A DNA stretch of 64,000 nt from Diphasiastrum complanatum (lineage: Eukaryota; Streptophyta; Lycopodiopsida; Lycopodiales; Lycopodiaceae), in NCBI GenBank assembly GCA_029204225.1, contig CM055109.1, positions 5,771,053 to 5,835,052 on the forward strand, in the 5' to 3' direction. Under the pieces are notes generated by a model. The model was given only the letters and a program-made list of their open reading frames with translations, was not told the DNA's origin and ran no database searches. Position 1 is the first letter of the stretch. Each line of letters opens with the position of its first letter. Shown piece after piece: positions 31,691-43,036 of this stretch. The position numbers and the translations under genes are program-made.

Positions 31691-32849
31691 TTTTTGGCAG
31701 GGGATTGGTCCAGCCAAAACGTTCTAAAAAAGTCAATGGGGCACCACTACTGATGGTGGCTATGCCCTACGTGAGTAACGAAGGTCCTGCCACATCCAAT
31801 CCAGGGGGCTTCCTATGTTACCCCGTGCTTCCCAACCGATGAAAGTTTTCCAGGCTCTCAGAGATACGGTTGCAAGGAGGGGGTGCTAATACTTTTGGTG
31901 CAATGATTCACTAGCTTTCTAGAATTATGGTTCCGTAAAAACTTCTGATCGCTAATGTCTCTTTCCCCATTGAATTCGGCTTACAGTTAGTAAAGATCTT
32001 ACATGGGCTGAAAACCGATTTACTATCTATGATGTGCTCGTGGGGTGCAAGTTATACGCACCGCTTTGTTTGCTAAGCGGCGGTATTTTCGTCGACCGTT
32101 GGGTCTAGGTATTTCGCTAGACAGTACTGACAGCGGGTGTGACTAGTGTGACGCTTTAACCAAGGCGGTGTATTTCAACCGCGGATGGTGGACGGTCTGC
32201 TCTGGTGTTTCACAGAAGTCGGGTCCAATTAATATGTTTCACAATTTCACAACTTGATGGTTTTATTGTCGTTCAACTAACACGTTTATCAAAGAGCAAA
32301 AGCACATTTCTTTACTTTTTCATAGATCACATCGCAATAATCAGTGCAATACGACGCCAATAACCCTAGCTAATTATCCTTAGCTTCGGTTGCTAAGTCG
32401 GAAATGAGAAACCCTCATTAACCACACAACATTTTTCATGCACGACTAGAATTCCAACTGGAGTTCTAAAAAAACACGATTCACTACAAAACTTTCCATT
32501 ATTCACTCGGTTAAACGGACACAACCACAAGGTGCAAGTTTTGATTAATGCATATTGGAACTTAAATTAGTATTACCTCATTCTTCGAAACGATATCCCT
32601 TAAAAACTTGCATCCTTAGAATACTTGTAAAAATCCCGTAAATGGTAAAACTACTCCATGTATAACTTTGATGGTTTCATACATAGTACAAATGCGATTT
32701 CCTCATATACGTGTGAGGTAAAAGGTTTGTCGGAGAGTCCAACTAGTCATGAATGCTGCTTTCTTCCCATGTCGCCTTCCATTTGCTGCTTGGCACTTGC
32801 TTTGTCACAGTCAGTCGGTGAAGAACAAACCACAGTAGGTCTGATTTTT

Positions 32850-33660
32850 GGCAGTGGGTAGGGATCAGAGGCTGCAACAGGGTTCTAGTTCGCTGGCAGG
32901 CTATCAGAGATTGATTTTTGACTGTAACCGGCCATCGAAAATCCGCAACCGGCTGGTACTGGCTGCAGGTAGGTCACTGACAGATTGTAGAAGTCTTATT
33001 TTTTCACAGGCAAGTAGGTGCAGGTCCACTACGAGCCACGGACGGACAGGACAGATCAAAAAATCCGCAAGCAGGCTTGACAGAGAGTCGCAGACAGAGG
33101 TTCAGGGCCGCAGCAGGGCTTTCTGGCCGCAGGCAGGTGGTACAAGGTCAACAGGTAGGTCGCAGGGCCAGCAGGTAGGCCGCAGTTAGGGCAGGGGCCT
33201 GTTCTGACAGTTGCAGGCCATGTGGCAGCAATCTATTGGCCGCAGACAGTAGGTACAGGCCTTAGGAAGCCGCAGACAGAGGTAGACAGGGCCACACAGG
33301 CAGGTCGCAAGGTCAGCAGGTACGTGTCTCTGAACAGTGATGAGAGCTGTGGACAAGCTGCAGACAGATTTGTGGAGTCGATGGATGACTGGTACAGCTT
33401 GTTAAAGAGAGAATCGGACATAAGCAGCAGGTTCTGGCATCAGTAGGGCCTCAACAGGTCATAGGCAGGACTGAGAACGTCTAAATAGACCAAAAATAGG
33501 ATGGTACAACCCTCAATAGGCCGCAAATGGGTCGAAACAGCCCGCAGACATGTTGTGGGGCCATGTGGCAGACGTGTAAATGGGTCACTAGGTCGTGACA
33601 AGTTGCTAGATCGCTGGTAGGTCTGATTGTTGATGGAAACTCGCACACCGAAGGTGTAGA
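32850..33660. repeat. Degenerate CAGG/GCAG-rich low-complexity region
   Basis: Many loosely spaced copies of GGTAGG(T/C)CGCAG, GCAGGCAGGT and CCGCAGACAGAGG run through 32860-33330 and thin out to 33660. Short open frames here are products of this composition. No clean period can be given. It lies between the putative Gypsy leader and the 1.8-kb repeat copy 2. Confidence 0.55.
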
Positions 33661-33857
33661 CAAAGGCTGCAACCAGTCATTTGTACTTCGCTTGGGATTT
33701 GCCTTGCTTATCGTAGTGTTGCCCTTGCTGGTGTTGCATTCTTTTCATTATGCAAATGGTGTGCTCATCATTCGAACCCTAATGCATGCATATACACTCT
33801 TCTAACAAGCATTCAACTCATCCAATCCTACGAAGCAATGGCATGGTCCTTCACACA

Positions 33858-35642
33858 TGCATCCTAACACGGAATGAACCAAGGAAAAAAATTGTGAGTG
33901 CATTCACATCCAAACCAACTACTCAACAATGCTCTCAATTCACATGCAAACCTTCTCTCCATCCACCTTACAACAATTGAGAGGGTAAACCCTTCACTCT
34001 CTCCCTCTCTCTAAGCAATGCATTCAATCTACAAGAAACCACACACCATGCTCATAACACTCAATCCACAATGCACTCATTCCAACCAACCATTCACTCA
34101 ATCAACGACAATCAACCAACAAAACATAGCTCCCCATCCATGAGCCGCTTTTGACCAACAAACAACGAACTATCGCAATGCTCACCTTCAAACATCCACC
34201 ACACACAAGAGGAGCAATGCAACATCCAAGCAAGCATTAACACCAAGCAAAAGTAATGATCAACTCCCACAAGTAAACCCTAAACGGCCATCACTCCACA
34301 TTGGAGCTATAAGTCCTCCTTAAATATAGTAACTACCATCCAATAATAGTAACTAACATTTAAGCATTCAACCTAACAACTAACATTACTCTCAAACCAC
34401 TAACAACAACCACACCACACAACTACAATTCAAGACACTACCTCCAAGCAAATCACACTCATATGAGGCAAGACAAGAAGGATACAAAAGCTCTAACATC
34501 CAAATACACTAACTCTCAACACTAACTCTCAACACACATACACAAATACAAAGGGTTGGCTCCTTTTTATAGGAAAACCCAAGTGTCCGCCTTCAAAAAG
34601 AGGCTTTGCCAATTTTCATGCCCTTCAAGCCCTCTTTGCCATTTGTCCTCAACCCACTTGATAGTACACCTAGTGGCCTCCATAAGAGAGTGGGGGAGTG
34701 GTGCATTCAAGGCTCTCTTCCAAAACTAGCAAAGATGCCATTTTTGTCAAAGGCTAGGGAGGCCATTCAAGTTTGCCCTTTTGTACACACTAGAAGCCCA
34801 AAATGTCAATGGCTAGTGGGTGTACCTCCCAATTTTTATAGCCTCCAAGGTGTTTTGGCATTTAATATCCAAATTTTGGGTGAGGCCCTTTGTCACCCCT
34901 ATTTTTAGTAGGCAGCCTTCATTTTTTCTTTGGGTACCTTCGTTTTTGGCCTTTCTTTGATTTTTCAAGGGTCGTGCGCCTACTGCTCATTTGTCTGGAT
35001 TTTTGGCCTGTTGGGTAACCACTTGGCCCACACATTTTGTTAATTGCCCATAAATTGCCCAAACTTTGTCGTTAGGGTTTCTGTGACTCCTTGACACTGA
35101 ATCCATATTTCCTGGTCCCGTTTTTACTCGAAACTTTTCTTTCTCGATTTTTTCTTTTGTGGTTGACATTTTTGGCATTCATGACAAGGGCTCCCATGAC
35201 AACACGGTTTCCCTGAAAAATACACTGAGTGATCATATACTAGTAAAAATGGACTCAGTACATGGTGAGATTTTAGCACGGTCATATTGGCTATTTTTTT
35301 ACAACTGGCCATTTTTTTGAAAAGCCGTAAAATATTTATCGGCCATTTCTAAGGCCCCAAAATTTGCTCTAGCCTCATTTAGGACGGGCTGGGACCCAAT
35401 TCTAGGTGGACCGGCACTTTTGGCTCGGTCTTACAAAACTTGACCACAAAATATTTTTGACGGTTTTTTCGAAAGTCAGTTTCTTACTTTTAAACTGTGT
35501 CTAGCCACTTCAGGACAGGCTGGGACCCAAATTTGTGTCAATTTTTCTGTAATATCCGGGTTTTACATGCCGTTTTTTTCAATTATTGCAAACTTAAACT
35601 TCAATATTAGCCCGATTTTTCGTGCAGAAATATCGACTAACA
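33858..35642 (-). repeat. 1.8-kb LTR-like direct repeat, copy 2
   Basis: Second copy of 13954-15754 with the same TG...CA ends (minus strand) and TATA box (about 34562-34577). Its right edge abuts, without a gap, a coding remnant (AGCAGCACTTACG...) whose uninterrupted relative is at 61957, so this copy marks one end of an insertion into that ORF. The other side of that target is not beside copy 1. Confidence 0.7.
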
Positions 35643-35943
35643 AGCAGCACTTACGCCCATGACTTAGAGCTTCTAATGGGGATAGAAACTAAACGGGACA
35701 ATTTTCTCTCCTTCATATTCTTTGATCTTAATAAGCCGCTACCTTCAGACAAAGTCGAAGATCAGCTGTCAGTCGCTCGTGTGTATTACCGAGCTGCCCT
35801 TTTTGGCGATCCATGGACACACAGATTCCAAGGGTGGGTCAACCGAGATTGGCTGACAGGAGTCCACAAGTCCCTCAACTTTATGGAGGATGTCACGACC
35901 TACCTGATCCAATAAAGGCGGGTGAAGAAGACTCTTTACTGAT
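35643..35943 (+). pseudogene. C-terminal half of a conserved retroelement ORF, cut by the 1.8-kb repeat
   Basis: Translates to LELLMGIETKRDNFLSFIFF, KPLPSDKVEDQLSVARVYYR, GDPWTHRFQGWVNRDWLTGV and NFMEDVTTYLIQ-stop-RRVKKTLY. It matches the ORF at 61651-62289 residue for residue over most of its length, apart from a 12-codon in-frame deletion and CAA-to-TAA near the end. Reading frame and amino acids are kept better than expected for non-coding DNA. An LTR follows 45 bases later, as in the other copy. Confidence 0.8.
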
Positions 35944-35988
35944 TCGGTAGAGTGCCGAGGGACCGGCACTACTTCAAGCCATGGGTCT

Positions 35989-36762
35989 TGTTGGTTGTAT
36001 TTCCAACGAATTGTAAATAAATAAATTCGGCCAATAAAATGTGTTGCGAGAGCATGGCATCTTGCGCGTGTAAGCCCATGGCCCGATGAGCACGCAAGTT
36101 TAAGTGGAAATAAAATAGAATAGACTTGGGCCTTTGAATTAAAATAAAACTAGAAGCCCAAAGTCATTTTTAAACTTAGAAGATTACTTTTTAGAGTTGG
36201 GTCCAAATTGGGACTCACATGAATCTTGTGAATTTCAATGTACTTTTTGTGGACCCTTGGATCAAGTTGGGTCCAAGATGAATGGATAGGATCAATGTAA
36301 ATATTAGCCAATAGGATTTTGGGGCAAGGGCCTTCACCATTTTATAAAAAGGCACCATTTGTACACTATTTTGATGCTTAATATAGAGGAGGAGACTCTA
36401 TCATTTTGAGAGCTCAAGCATCCTCATTTGCTAATTACTTTTGCTTATGCTATTGTTGTGATTGCTTGTTATTTCCAATTCCCATGCTTTTTGGTTTATG
36501 CTAGTTAAGGTTTTTCCGTAAGCAATGAAATTGAGCATTTCAGCTAACCTCCATCTCATCTCTCTCTCTTTCTCTCTTTTCCTTCTTCTTCCTCTTCTAT
36601 TCTATCCTCTCTCTTCACACAAAATCATGATGAAGTTAGTTAGGGGAGTAGAGTTAGTGTGAGTAGTGTTAGTGGAGGTAGAGTTAGATGCAAAGTAGGA
36701 AACTAACTAGAAATAGCATCTATGCATAGTTAGGTGCCTATTTAGTGAACTAACCCTTGTTG
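35989..36762 (+). repeat. LTR (3') of the element carrying the conserved ORF, copy 1
   Basis: Starts TGTTGGTTGTATTTCCAAC and ends ...AACCCTTGTTG, matching 62336-63108. It includes a TATA box (CATTTTATAAAAAGGCACC, about 36340-36358) and a pyrimidine-rich CTCTCTCTCTTTCTCTC block near the 3' end. At 36763 the sequence passes straight into Copia RT, so this LTR end lies in a Copia. Confidence 0.75.
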
Positions 36763-37990
36763 GACGTCCAGACGACATTCCTACATGGATACATACAAGA
36801 AGATGTCTACATCTATCAACCAGAAGGTTACATCCCTCAAGGCAAGGAGCATCTACTATGCAAATTACATAAGGCATTATACGGTCTGAAGCAAGCTTCA
36901 AGGGCCTCGTATGATGGAATAAATCGTTTCTTGTTGCAGCACGACTTTACCTCCTGCACCGCAGATTCAAATGTGTATCTAAAACCAAAGGGACCAAGTT
37001 ATGTTATAATAGCACTATACGTTGATGATTCCCTAATCATCAACAATTCAAATCAGTTGTTGCAAGAGACCAAGTCCTTACTCTCATCAAAGTTTGATAT
37101 AACTGATTTAGGTCCAGTCCATTACCGACTTGGAATGGAGATTCACAGAGATCGCGCGAGCAGAAGAATCACCATAAGCCAACAATCCTACTTACTTAAT
37201 GTACTTTGAAGATACGACATGGAGGTTTGCAAGCCCATAGACACTCCTATGGATCTAGGATGCAAGCTATCCAAAGACATGTGCCCTTGGACAAAGGCAG
37301 ATCAGCACGAAATGTGCAAGTACCCTTATCGGTCTATCATAAGTTCTCTCATGTACTCTATGATTTGCACACGACCTGATCTAGCATATGCTTTAAGCAC
37401 ATTGTGGCAATTCATGTCCAATCCAGGCCTCAACACTGGAAAGCTCTACAAAGAGTTCTGAAGTACATTCAAGCCTCAAAGCACTACGCCTTGAGTTATA
37501 ATGGAAATACAGAAGTTGCACTCTCTTTGATTACTTATTCAGACTCAGATTGGGCAGGAGACATGGATATCAGAAAATCCACATTTTGCTTCCTCGCAAG
37601 AGGACCCATCTCATGGAACAACTGAAAGCAGAAATGCATTTCTCTTTCCTCCACAGAATCTGAATATGTCGCAGCTATGTCAACAGTGAAGGAGATTTTA
37701 TGTCTTAGAAGACTACTACAGGATCTGAAATCCCACAGTTTGGTCCAACTATACTCCAGTGCGACAATCAAAGTTGTATAGCTCTGTCGTTGAACCGACG
37801 AACTCACACAAGGACCAAACATATAGAGGTTCAGCTTCATTTTCTCAGAGAGAAGGTTCAGAATGAAGACGTTGCACTAAGTTACTATCACACAGACAAT
37901 TGTTGGCTGACATTCTGACAAAACCATTGTCAAGGGATAAACATTCTACTCTAGTAGAATTGTTTAGTCTCAACTTGAGTCCAAGATTGT
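36763..37990 (+). pseudogene. Copia RT C-terminus and RNase H
   Basis: RT begins in the middle of motif A (LDVQTTFLHGYIQEDVYIYQ), then KALYGLKQASRASYD and IALYVDDSLI (intact YVDD), SSKFDITDLGPVHYRLGMEI, a TGA (37207), TPMDLGCKLSKDM, and YRSIISSLMYSMICTRPDLA. RNase H follows in shifted frames: YSDSDWAGDMDIRKST, GPISWNN-stop, SLSSTESEYVAA. It ends at the polypurine tract at 38003-38011. At least one TGA, a frameshift at about 37460 and further stops make it inactive. It belongs to the same Copia group as 1377-2022. Confidence 0.9.
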
Positions 37991-38002
37991 AGCAGTAAGC
38001 TT

Positions 38003-38011
38003 AAGGGGGAG
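38003..38011 (+). other. Polypurine tract
   Basis: AAGGGGGAG directly before an LTR start TGTTAGAATTTAATC. Confidence 0.85.
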
Positions 38012-39407
38012 TGTTAGAATTTAATCTTCTCCTACTCATCCCTTCGCCCTCCTTCTACTCTCAAGAATTTCATCTCTCTGAATCAGTCTACAAAATTGCA
38101 CACAAATTCGAATCAGGCAGAACCACAAAGCCATCGCCAGATTATGGTCTGACCGAAGAGCACCGTCAATATAATGTTAACAGAGAAACACCGTAGGGAG
38201 TCGTTAAAACTCGTAGATTACTATCTACGAGCACTTACGAAATCTTCAATGGCAACGGAACTTAAAATCTTGTCGACCGTCGTAAGTGACCTTCTTACGA
38301 TCTCCTACGATGGAAAGAGTCGTGATCAATGTTGGATTTACTCCTTCTACTCTCCTAAATTCCATTTTTAATCTGCCTCCATTCTTGCTGCATATTTACT
38401 AACGTTGCCACATAGCCTGCATATTGACACGCAAATTTGCACACACGAATAAAAGGCGAAAGAATCACGAACATTGTGTTTTTACACAGGTTCTGGTGAC
38501 AGGCGAAAAGAGGACACTATCCTACAGAATGTCGAAGGTGCCCTAATGGCTAAGGCACCCTGTAGATCTTATCCTAAGGCCATTCGTAAGAGTGACCCAC
38601 TTTTTGCATCATCACCAACGTTCACTTCAGCACTAGCTGACGTCGCACCCTTTTTACGCTCACTCCATGCAGTTGCGCTAACAGATTGGACAACAAATGC
38701 AGCCACCCACGATCTCCTACAAACAGCACATCCACTCTGTACTTTCACATGTGCAGACCTATAATATTATGTATATATACATATTATGGACACCATTCAT
38801 GATGATGATGATCAGATGATCAAGTGAGAGAAGAAGAGACTAAGAGAATATGTTTCATTCCTCATTACAGACAAAAATAAGCTTCATAGGACATGCGGTT
38901 TCGTCCGCTATTGTATTGTGCTCTATTGTATCACTAACATGTATACATGATATACTTAATCTGATATAGCTCTTTGTTCTGCATTCCGATTTGTGTTAAT
39001 ATTGTTATGCTTGTTCTTCATTTTGTCTGATCTTTCTAGTTGTTCTTTCTGGTAATAGACGATTAACTTTTAGTCTTGTCTTTCACGAATCATTTGCGAC
39101 TAATTATCAGTCGAGCACAGTCTAGCTATTCGCGAATCATTCGTGACATATAATTTGTCTTGCAATTCGCGACAAATTATTCATCTAGCGCTTCATCCAT
39201 TAAATGTTTGGCTGCATAATCTAGAATGACTGTGATTCCTATCACTAAAATTATGTTCATTCTGATAGGCATAGTCATGCTTTTAGAGAGAGTCATTTAA
39301 CTCATTTCGCTATGCATTTTTTATTCGAGTTCATTTCTCGTTCGCTTCTTGTTCGAGTTCGTTTCTCGTTCGTGTTCATCATTTATTTCTCCCCTCTCTC
39401 TCCAACA
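38012..39407 (+). repeat. Copia LTR shared between a 3' end on its left and a 5' end on its right
   Basis: Starts TGTTAGAATTT after a polypurine tract and ends CTCTCCAACA before a primer site, so its ends serve both as 3' LTR of the RT/RNase H copy and as 5' LTR of the gag copy. Length 1396 bp. Inside are a hairpin CTCGTAGAT...ATCTACGAG (about 38209-38230) and repeated CGCGAATCATTCG/ATTCGCGAC motifs (about 39090-39175). TATA candidates lie around 38770-38790 (TATGTATATATACATA). Confidence 0.75.
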
Positions 39408-39420
39408 TGGTATCAGAGCC
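39408..39420 (+). other. Primer-binding site, initiator-Met tRNA type
   Basis: TGGTATCAGAGCC follows the LTR end without a spacer; gag begins 137 bases later. Confidence 0.93.
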
Positions 39421-39557
39421 AGGTTCATAGCTTGATAAGCTTCCATAGTACAAGACTCTACTAGCCGATAGAGTAATTGTTTCTTGTTCTGTAAATATCA
39501 AATTTTCATACTTAAGTCACTGATAGTTTCTCCTATCACTTAGACTAATTCTTCCAC

Positions 39558-40214
39558 ATGGATTCCCAAGGGAAATCCAGTCCTATCATGGACAAGCTTG
39601 ATGGAGCCAATTACCATCTGTGAAAATTTAAGATGAAAACTTTACTAATGGCAAAAGAATTGTTCGACGTTGTTACAGGTGCAAAAGGGAAACCCGAAGC
39701 AGATGACGCGACAATCGCCAAATGGAAGCTGAAGAATGAAAAAGCTTTCACGCTGATCATTTTCAACATCACGGATACCCAGATCGGCCATGTATCTGAG
39801 ACTCAGACATCAAAAGAAGTCTGGGACATCTTGAGCACACTATACAAAGTGCGAGATATAGCTTCTAAGCTACATCTCAGGAAGAAATTCTACTCCCTCA
39901 AGATGACGAATGGTGATTCTCTACAGAATCACATTAATCAATTCAAGAACCTGCTAAGACAAATGGTCGTTGTCGAATCTCTCATAGACGATCAAGATGC
40001 AGTGATGCAACTGCTTACAAGCTTGCCAAGTTCTTATGACAGCTGGGTGATGATCATCACGACTCATCCAGAATTGACTCTTTTAAGAGTCATTACTATG
40101 TTGTTGCAGGAAGACACACAAAGGAACGAAGCCTTGAGTTCCTCAGCTGATTCTCACGCCTTGTACACCAACAAGAGCATGACAAAGCAGAAGAAGAAAA
40201 AAGGCCCAACGTAA
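39558..40214 (+). pseudogene. Copia gag (one in-frame TGA)
   Basis: Begins MDSQGKSSPIMDKLDGANYH and then L-stop-KFKMKTLLMAKELFDVV, where TGA stands for the Trp of the usual gag motif. It continues NITDTQIGHVSETQTSKEVW, LRKKFYSLKMTNGDSLQNHI and LLTSLPSSYDSWVMIITTHP to a stop after KKKKGPT. This is the standard Copia gag core (UBN2-like). Zinc knuckle and pol are missing; the sequence turns into unrelated DNA at about 40300. The ATG follows the primer site at a normal distance. Confidence 0.88.
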
Positions 40215-40655
40215 TCAAAGCCAGACCATAAACTAGCTCAGCATAAAGAATAGTCGAGTCCACAGACAAAGAAGAAGCTGTTCTGCAGATGATACGCGCT
40301 TATCAGCGCTACTGTATTGTGTTCCGATTCTCTCTTTTATACAAATTTGCTACTGTTCAATTATTACGTTCTTGATTGAATGCAATTGTCTCTCTCACTC
40401 TCTTGCACACAAACACGGTTATCAGAGATAGAGGATCGCAAGGCTATCCAAGATGCCTAATGCTTCACAATCCTACTGTTACGGCAGTCTCAGACTCCTA
40501 CTCTGATAACCCAAGAGGACAATAAGCTTTTGATTCCATTATCTAATCAATCCTCATTCCTAAAATACGCAGTTACTATTGTGTTCATAATTGTTTTTCT
40601 TACTGTTGGTAGAGACATCGTTTATATCGTAATCATCTCTCGTGTTCTACTTCTG

Positions 40656-40841
40656 TCATGGCTCTGCTGCAGTTGCAATCAATCGTAGACCACGTAGACC
40701 ACCTTCATACACCAACACCTTTAGTATAAGAGAGGTCTTGACCTTCCATGCTAGGAAGTTATTTCTTGATGAGTCGAGGATTGTGCAGATCTTTGATTGT
40801 GTACTGCTTATTGAAGCCATTGCTGTGAACTGTGTTCTCAC
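40656..40841 (-). pseudogene. Copia gag N-terminus (minus strand)
   Basis: MASISSTQSKICTILDSSRN followed by NFLAWKVKTSLILKVLVYEG resembles the start of Copia gag (the AWK motif). It breaks off at about 40656. A primer site lies about 75 bases upstream on the same strand (40917-40929, TGGTATCAAAGTC, one mismatch to the standard). Confidence 0.6.
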
Positions 40842-40916
40842 TTGTTAATGGTTTTTTTGTCTTGAATGCTTAGTCTCTTGGATCTGATAGCTTTGTGGCT
40901 ATGTCAGACTATGACA

Positions 40917-41600
40917 GACTTTGATACCACTGATGCAAAAATTGGATTCAAAAAATTCAGGACTCTGACTACTACTGATAGCAATAGAGGTCTGATTCCA
41001 CTGAAGCGAAAACATTAATTACGAACAAAATCAATTTGGATGGATTTTGGATATGATTCTGGTCACTGCTTGCTATATCATTCCTACAATCCTCCAAAAA
41101 GTAGACAAACATTGTTAACCCACGTTATAAATTAATTCAGCATTCAACAAGATTGAACCAATGTGCGGAATAGATAAAACAAGTGAATGCGTTACACGAG
41201 CAATAACAGACAGTAATTCATTTGAGATCGGACAAGATTTAGAATGATATGTGCATAACAACTATATCATCTTATATTGATCCTCTTTGTTTCAAGCATT
41301 GTGTGACAGACCCACACAGCGCATTGGTGTGAGAGCAGTAGTGTTCTCCCATGAACAATGTCTCGCTTACTAGCAAACTTCTTGGATCTGTTGATCCTCT
41401 TACAAAATTGTCTCTCTCACAAACAGACTTCTATTCTGTATTTTCGTCTATATGTATATATGTTTGATGCATCTAGCAAATATTTTCATATCACTTCGAG
41501 TAACATTCCTGATCAGACACATTATACATCTATAACTAATCTTGGATTACAAGAGTGGTGGATTAGGCACGTCCTAATGCTCTTCTGCTGATGTCACCAT
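40917..41600 (-). repeat. Copia primer site and LTR remnant (minus strand)
   Basis: The primer site occupies 40917-40929; the LTR starts at 40931 (inner end ...TTTTTGCATCA on the minus strand). The outer boundary was not found; 41600 is an estimate. 41600-42300 is AT-rich with nothing recognised. Confidence 0.45.
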
Positions 41601-42299
41601 ATCAGATCAGGGATTTGTACTTCATAGTACTTGGTTGATCTTCCTAGTCCTTTGGAGCACAAAGTGTTTTGCGTCGCAAACATTTTCATTTCGTGTTGTG
41701 TCGTGCTATTCGCAAACATTTTTGTTTCGTGTCTTTTCATCAAATTGAGAGTTGAAAGCTAGTAGAGCTTTGGTAATAGAAACATTTTGTTTTTTCATCA
41801 TAAACAAGATGACTTGCATCATCAAACTCATAACTAGCATAGACTGACAAGAGCTCCACAATGCATGTAAATTCAAGATCATATTAAGTTCCGATCATGC
41901 TCAACACTCAAATTCTTAAAAAAAAAAATGTATACTAATCTCAATCAAACCATAAAACATCCTAGATTGATTGAAACATCAAGCTACAAATCATCACGAG
42001 CAAACAATATGTGTAGAGTACCAAAATTCCAATATTTGTATTAACTTGTCAAGTAGAGTACCAGTATTTGGAGACCAAATCTTAGATTTAATCTTGGAAT
42101 TTTTCCCTCTTTACTTACTACCCTAGATATAGCCTCTAAAATTTAACCCAACTCTTCTCTCTAACTAGTTGGCACCACCAAATGCGCTATTTTGGACTCT
42201 CTATTTGAATGTCTTTTAATATATGAACACAATGCAAGAAGACATTTGCTTACTTAAAGACAAAAATATAAATGCATCGAAGATTTTCTAACACTCGCT

Positions 42300-43036
42300 C
42301 TTAAATATAAATGTAATCACTACCTCATCTTCAAAAACCAAAAGATGCAAAACAATGAACATAGTCTCATCACAAATTGGCAATTTCAATTCAATGACAT
42401 GATTTTTCTCAAACATGAGATGAGATAAGTCAAGTAAAATATGAACTCACCCCCTGTTGTTGCTCCTTTGACCTTGCTTAGATCTTCATAAGCCTACAAA
42501 AATAGGTCACTCTCTCTTTGAGAAACAAGCTCCTTCTCAGTGTTCCTTCTTGATACCCCCAACCTCCTCTTGTTAATAAAGCACTTTAAGATGTACCTCA
42601 TGACCTTTCATAAGGCATCATGGACTTTGTTCATCACAAGATTTTTCGATCTCAAAATCTGAAAGTAATCTCTCTCAATATGGAACATATCCATACCAAC
42701 AACGAGATCAAAAATGTGAACTCTTTACAACCATGAAAGTGACTCTCTCCATAGACACGTCTCATTAATGATGTCAATTATCAGTCTTCTTGTGACCAAA
42801 GAGTATGTACTCACATAACCACAATATTCATCTACCAAAAGTGCAAATAAGGTATACCCATCAATGTATCTTGTGCTAGCAATGTGAACAAGTGAGTGGA
42901 TACGTTTAACAAATTGTGATGATCTTGTAGCTGCACTTGTGGACATCTTGTAATTCACTAGAACAATGAGAGGTCCACAATAGATTGGGAGCCAAAGACA
43001 ATGTTGACTACCTACCACTACAAGATGTTGAGACAT
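42300..43036 (-). pseudogene. Degraded Copia integrase joined to a relative of the captured segment
   Basis: 43036-42720 reads as a worn Copia integrase: YCGPLIVLVNYKMSTSAATR corresponds to the HHCC end, then IHSLVHIAS and YTLFALLVDEYCGYVSTYSL to the start of the catalytic core; the first catalytic Asp is not kept. The integrase rest is absent. At about 42520-42390 the same strand reads SDLFL-stop-AYEDLSKVKGATTGGE and FYLTYLISCLRK, matching MDLFLQNIEDSSKVKGAARK and YLFYLMFEQF of the segment at 11760-12825; the stop is CAG-to-TAG. Confidence 0.6.

Noticed and set aside
32848-33446. Plus-strand frames (113 and 74 codons) in the CAGG-rich region
   Set aside because: Composition-driven; no domain, and both frames are broken at the next repeat variation.
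33765-33790. GGTTCGAAT and CACACCA on the minus strand, suggesting a tRNA 3' half
   Set aside because: The T-stem does not pair and no anticodon or D arm is found upstream.
40428-40440. GGTTATCAGAG resembling a Met primer site
   Set aside because: Differs at the critical first bases, and neither a clear LTR end nor a gag start is tied to it.
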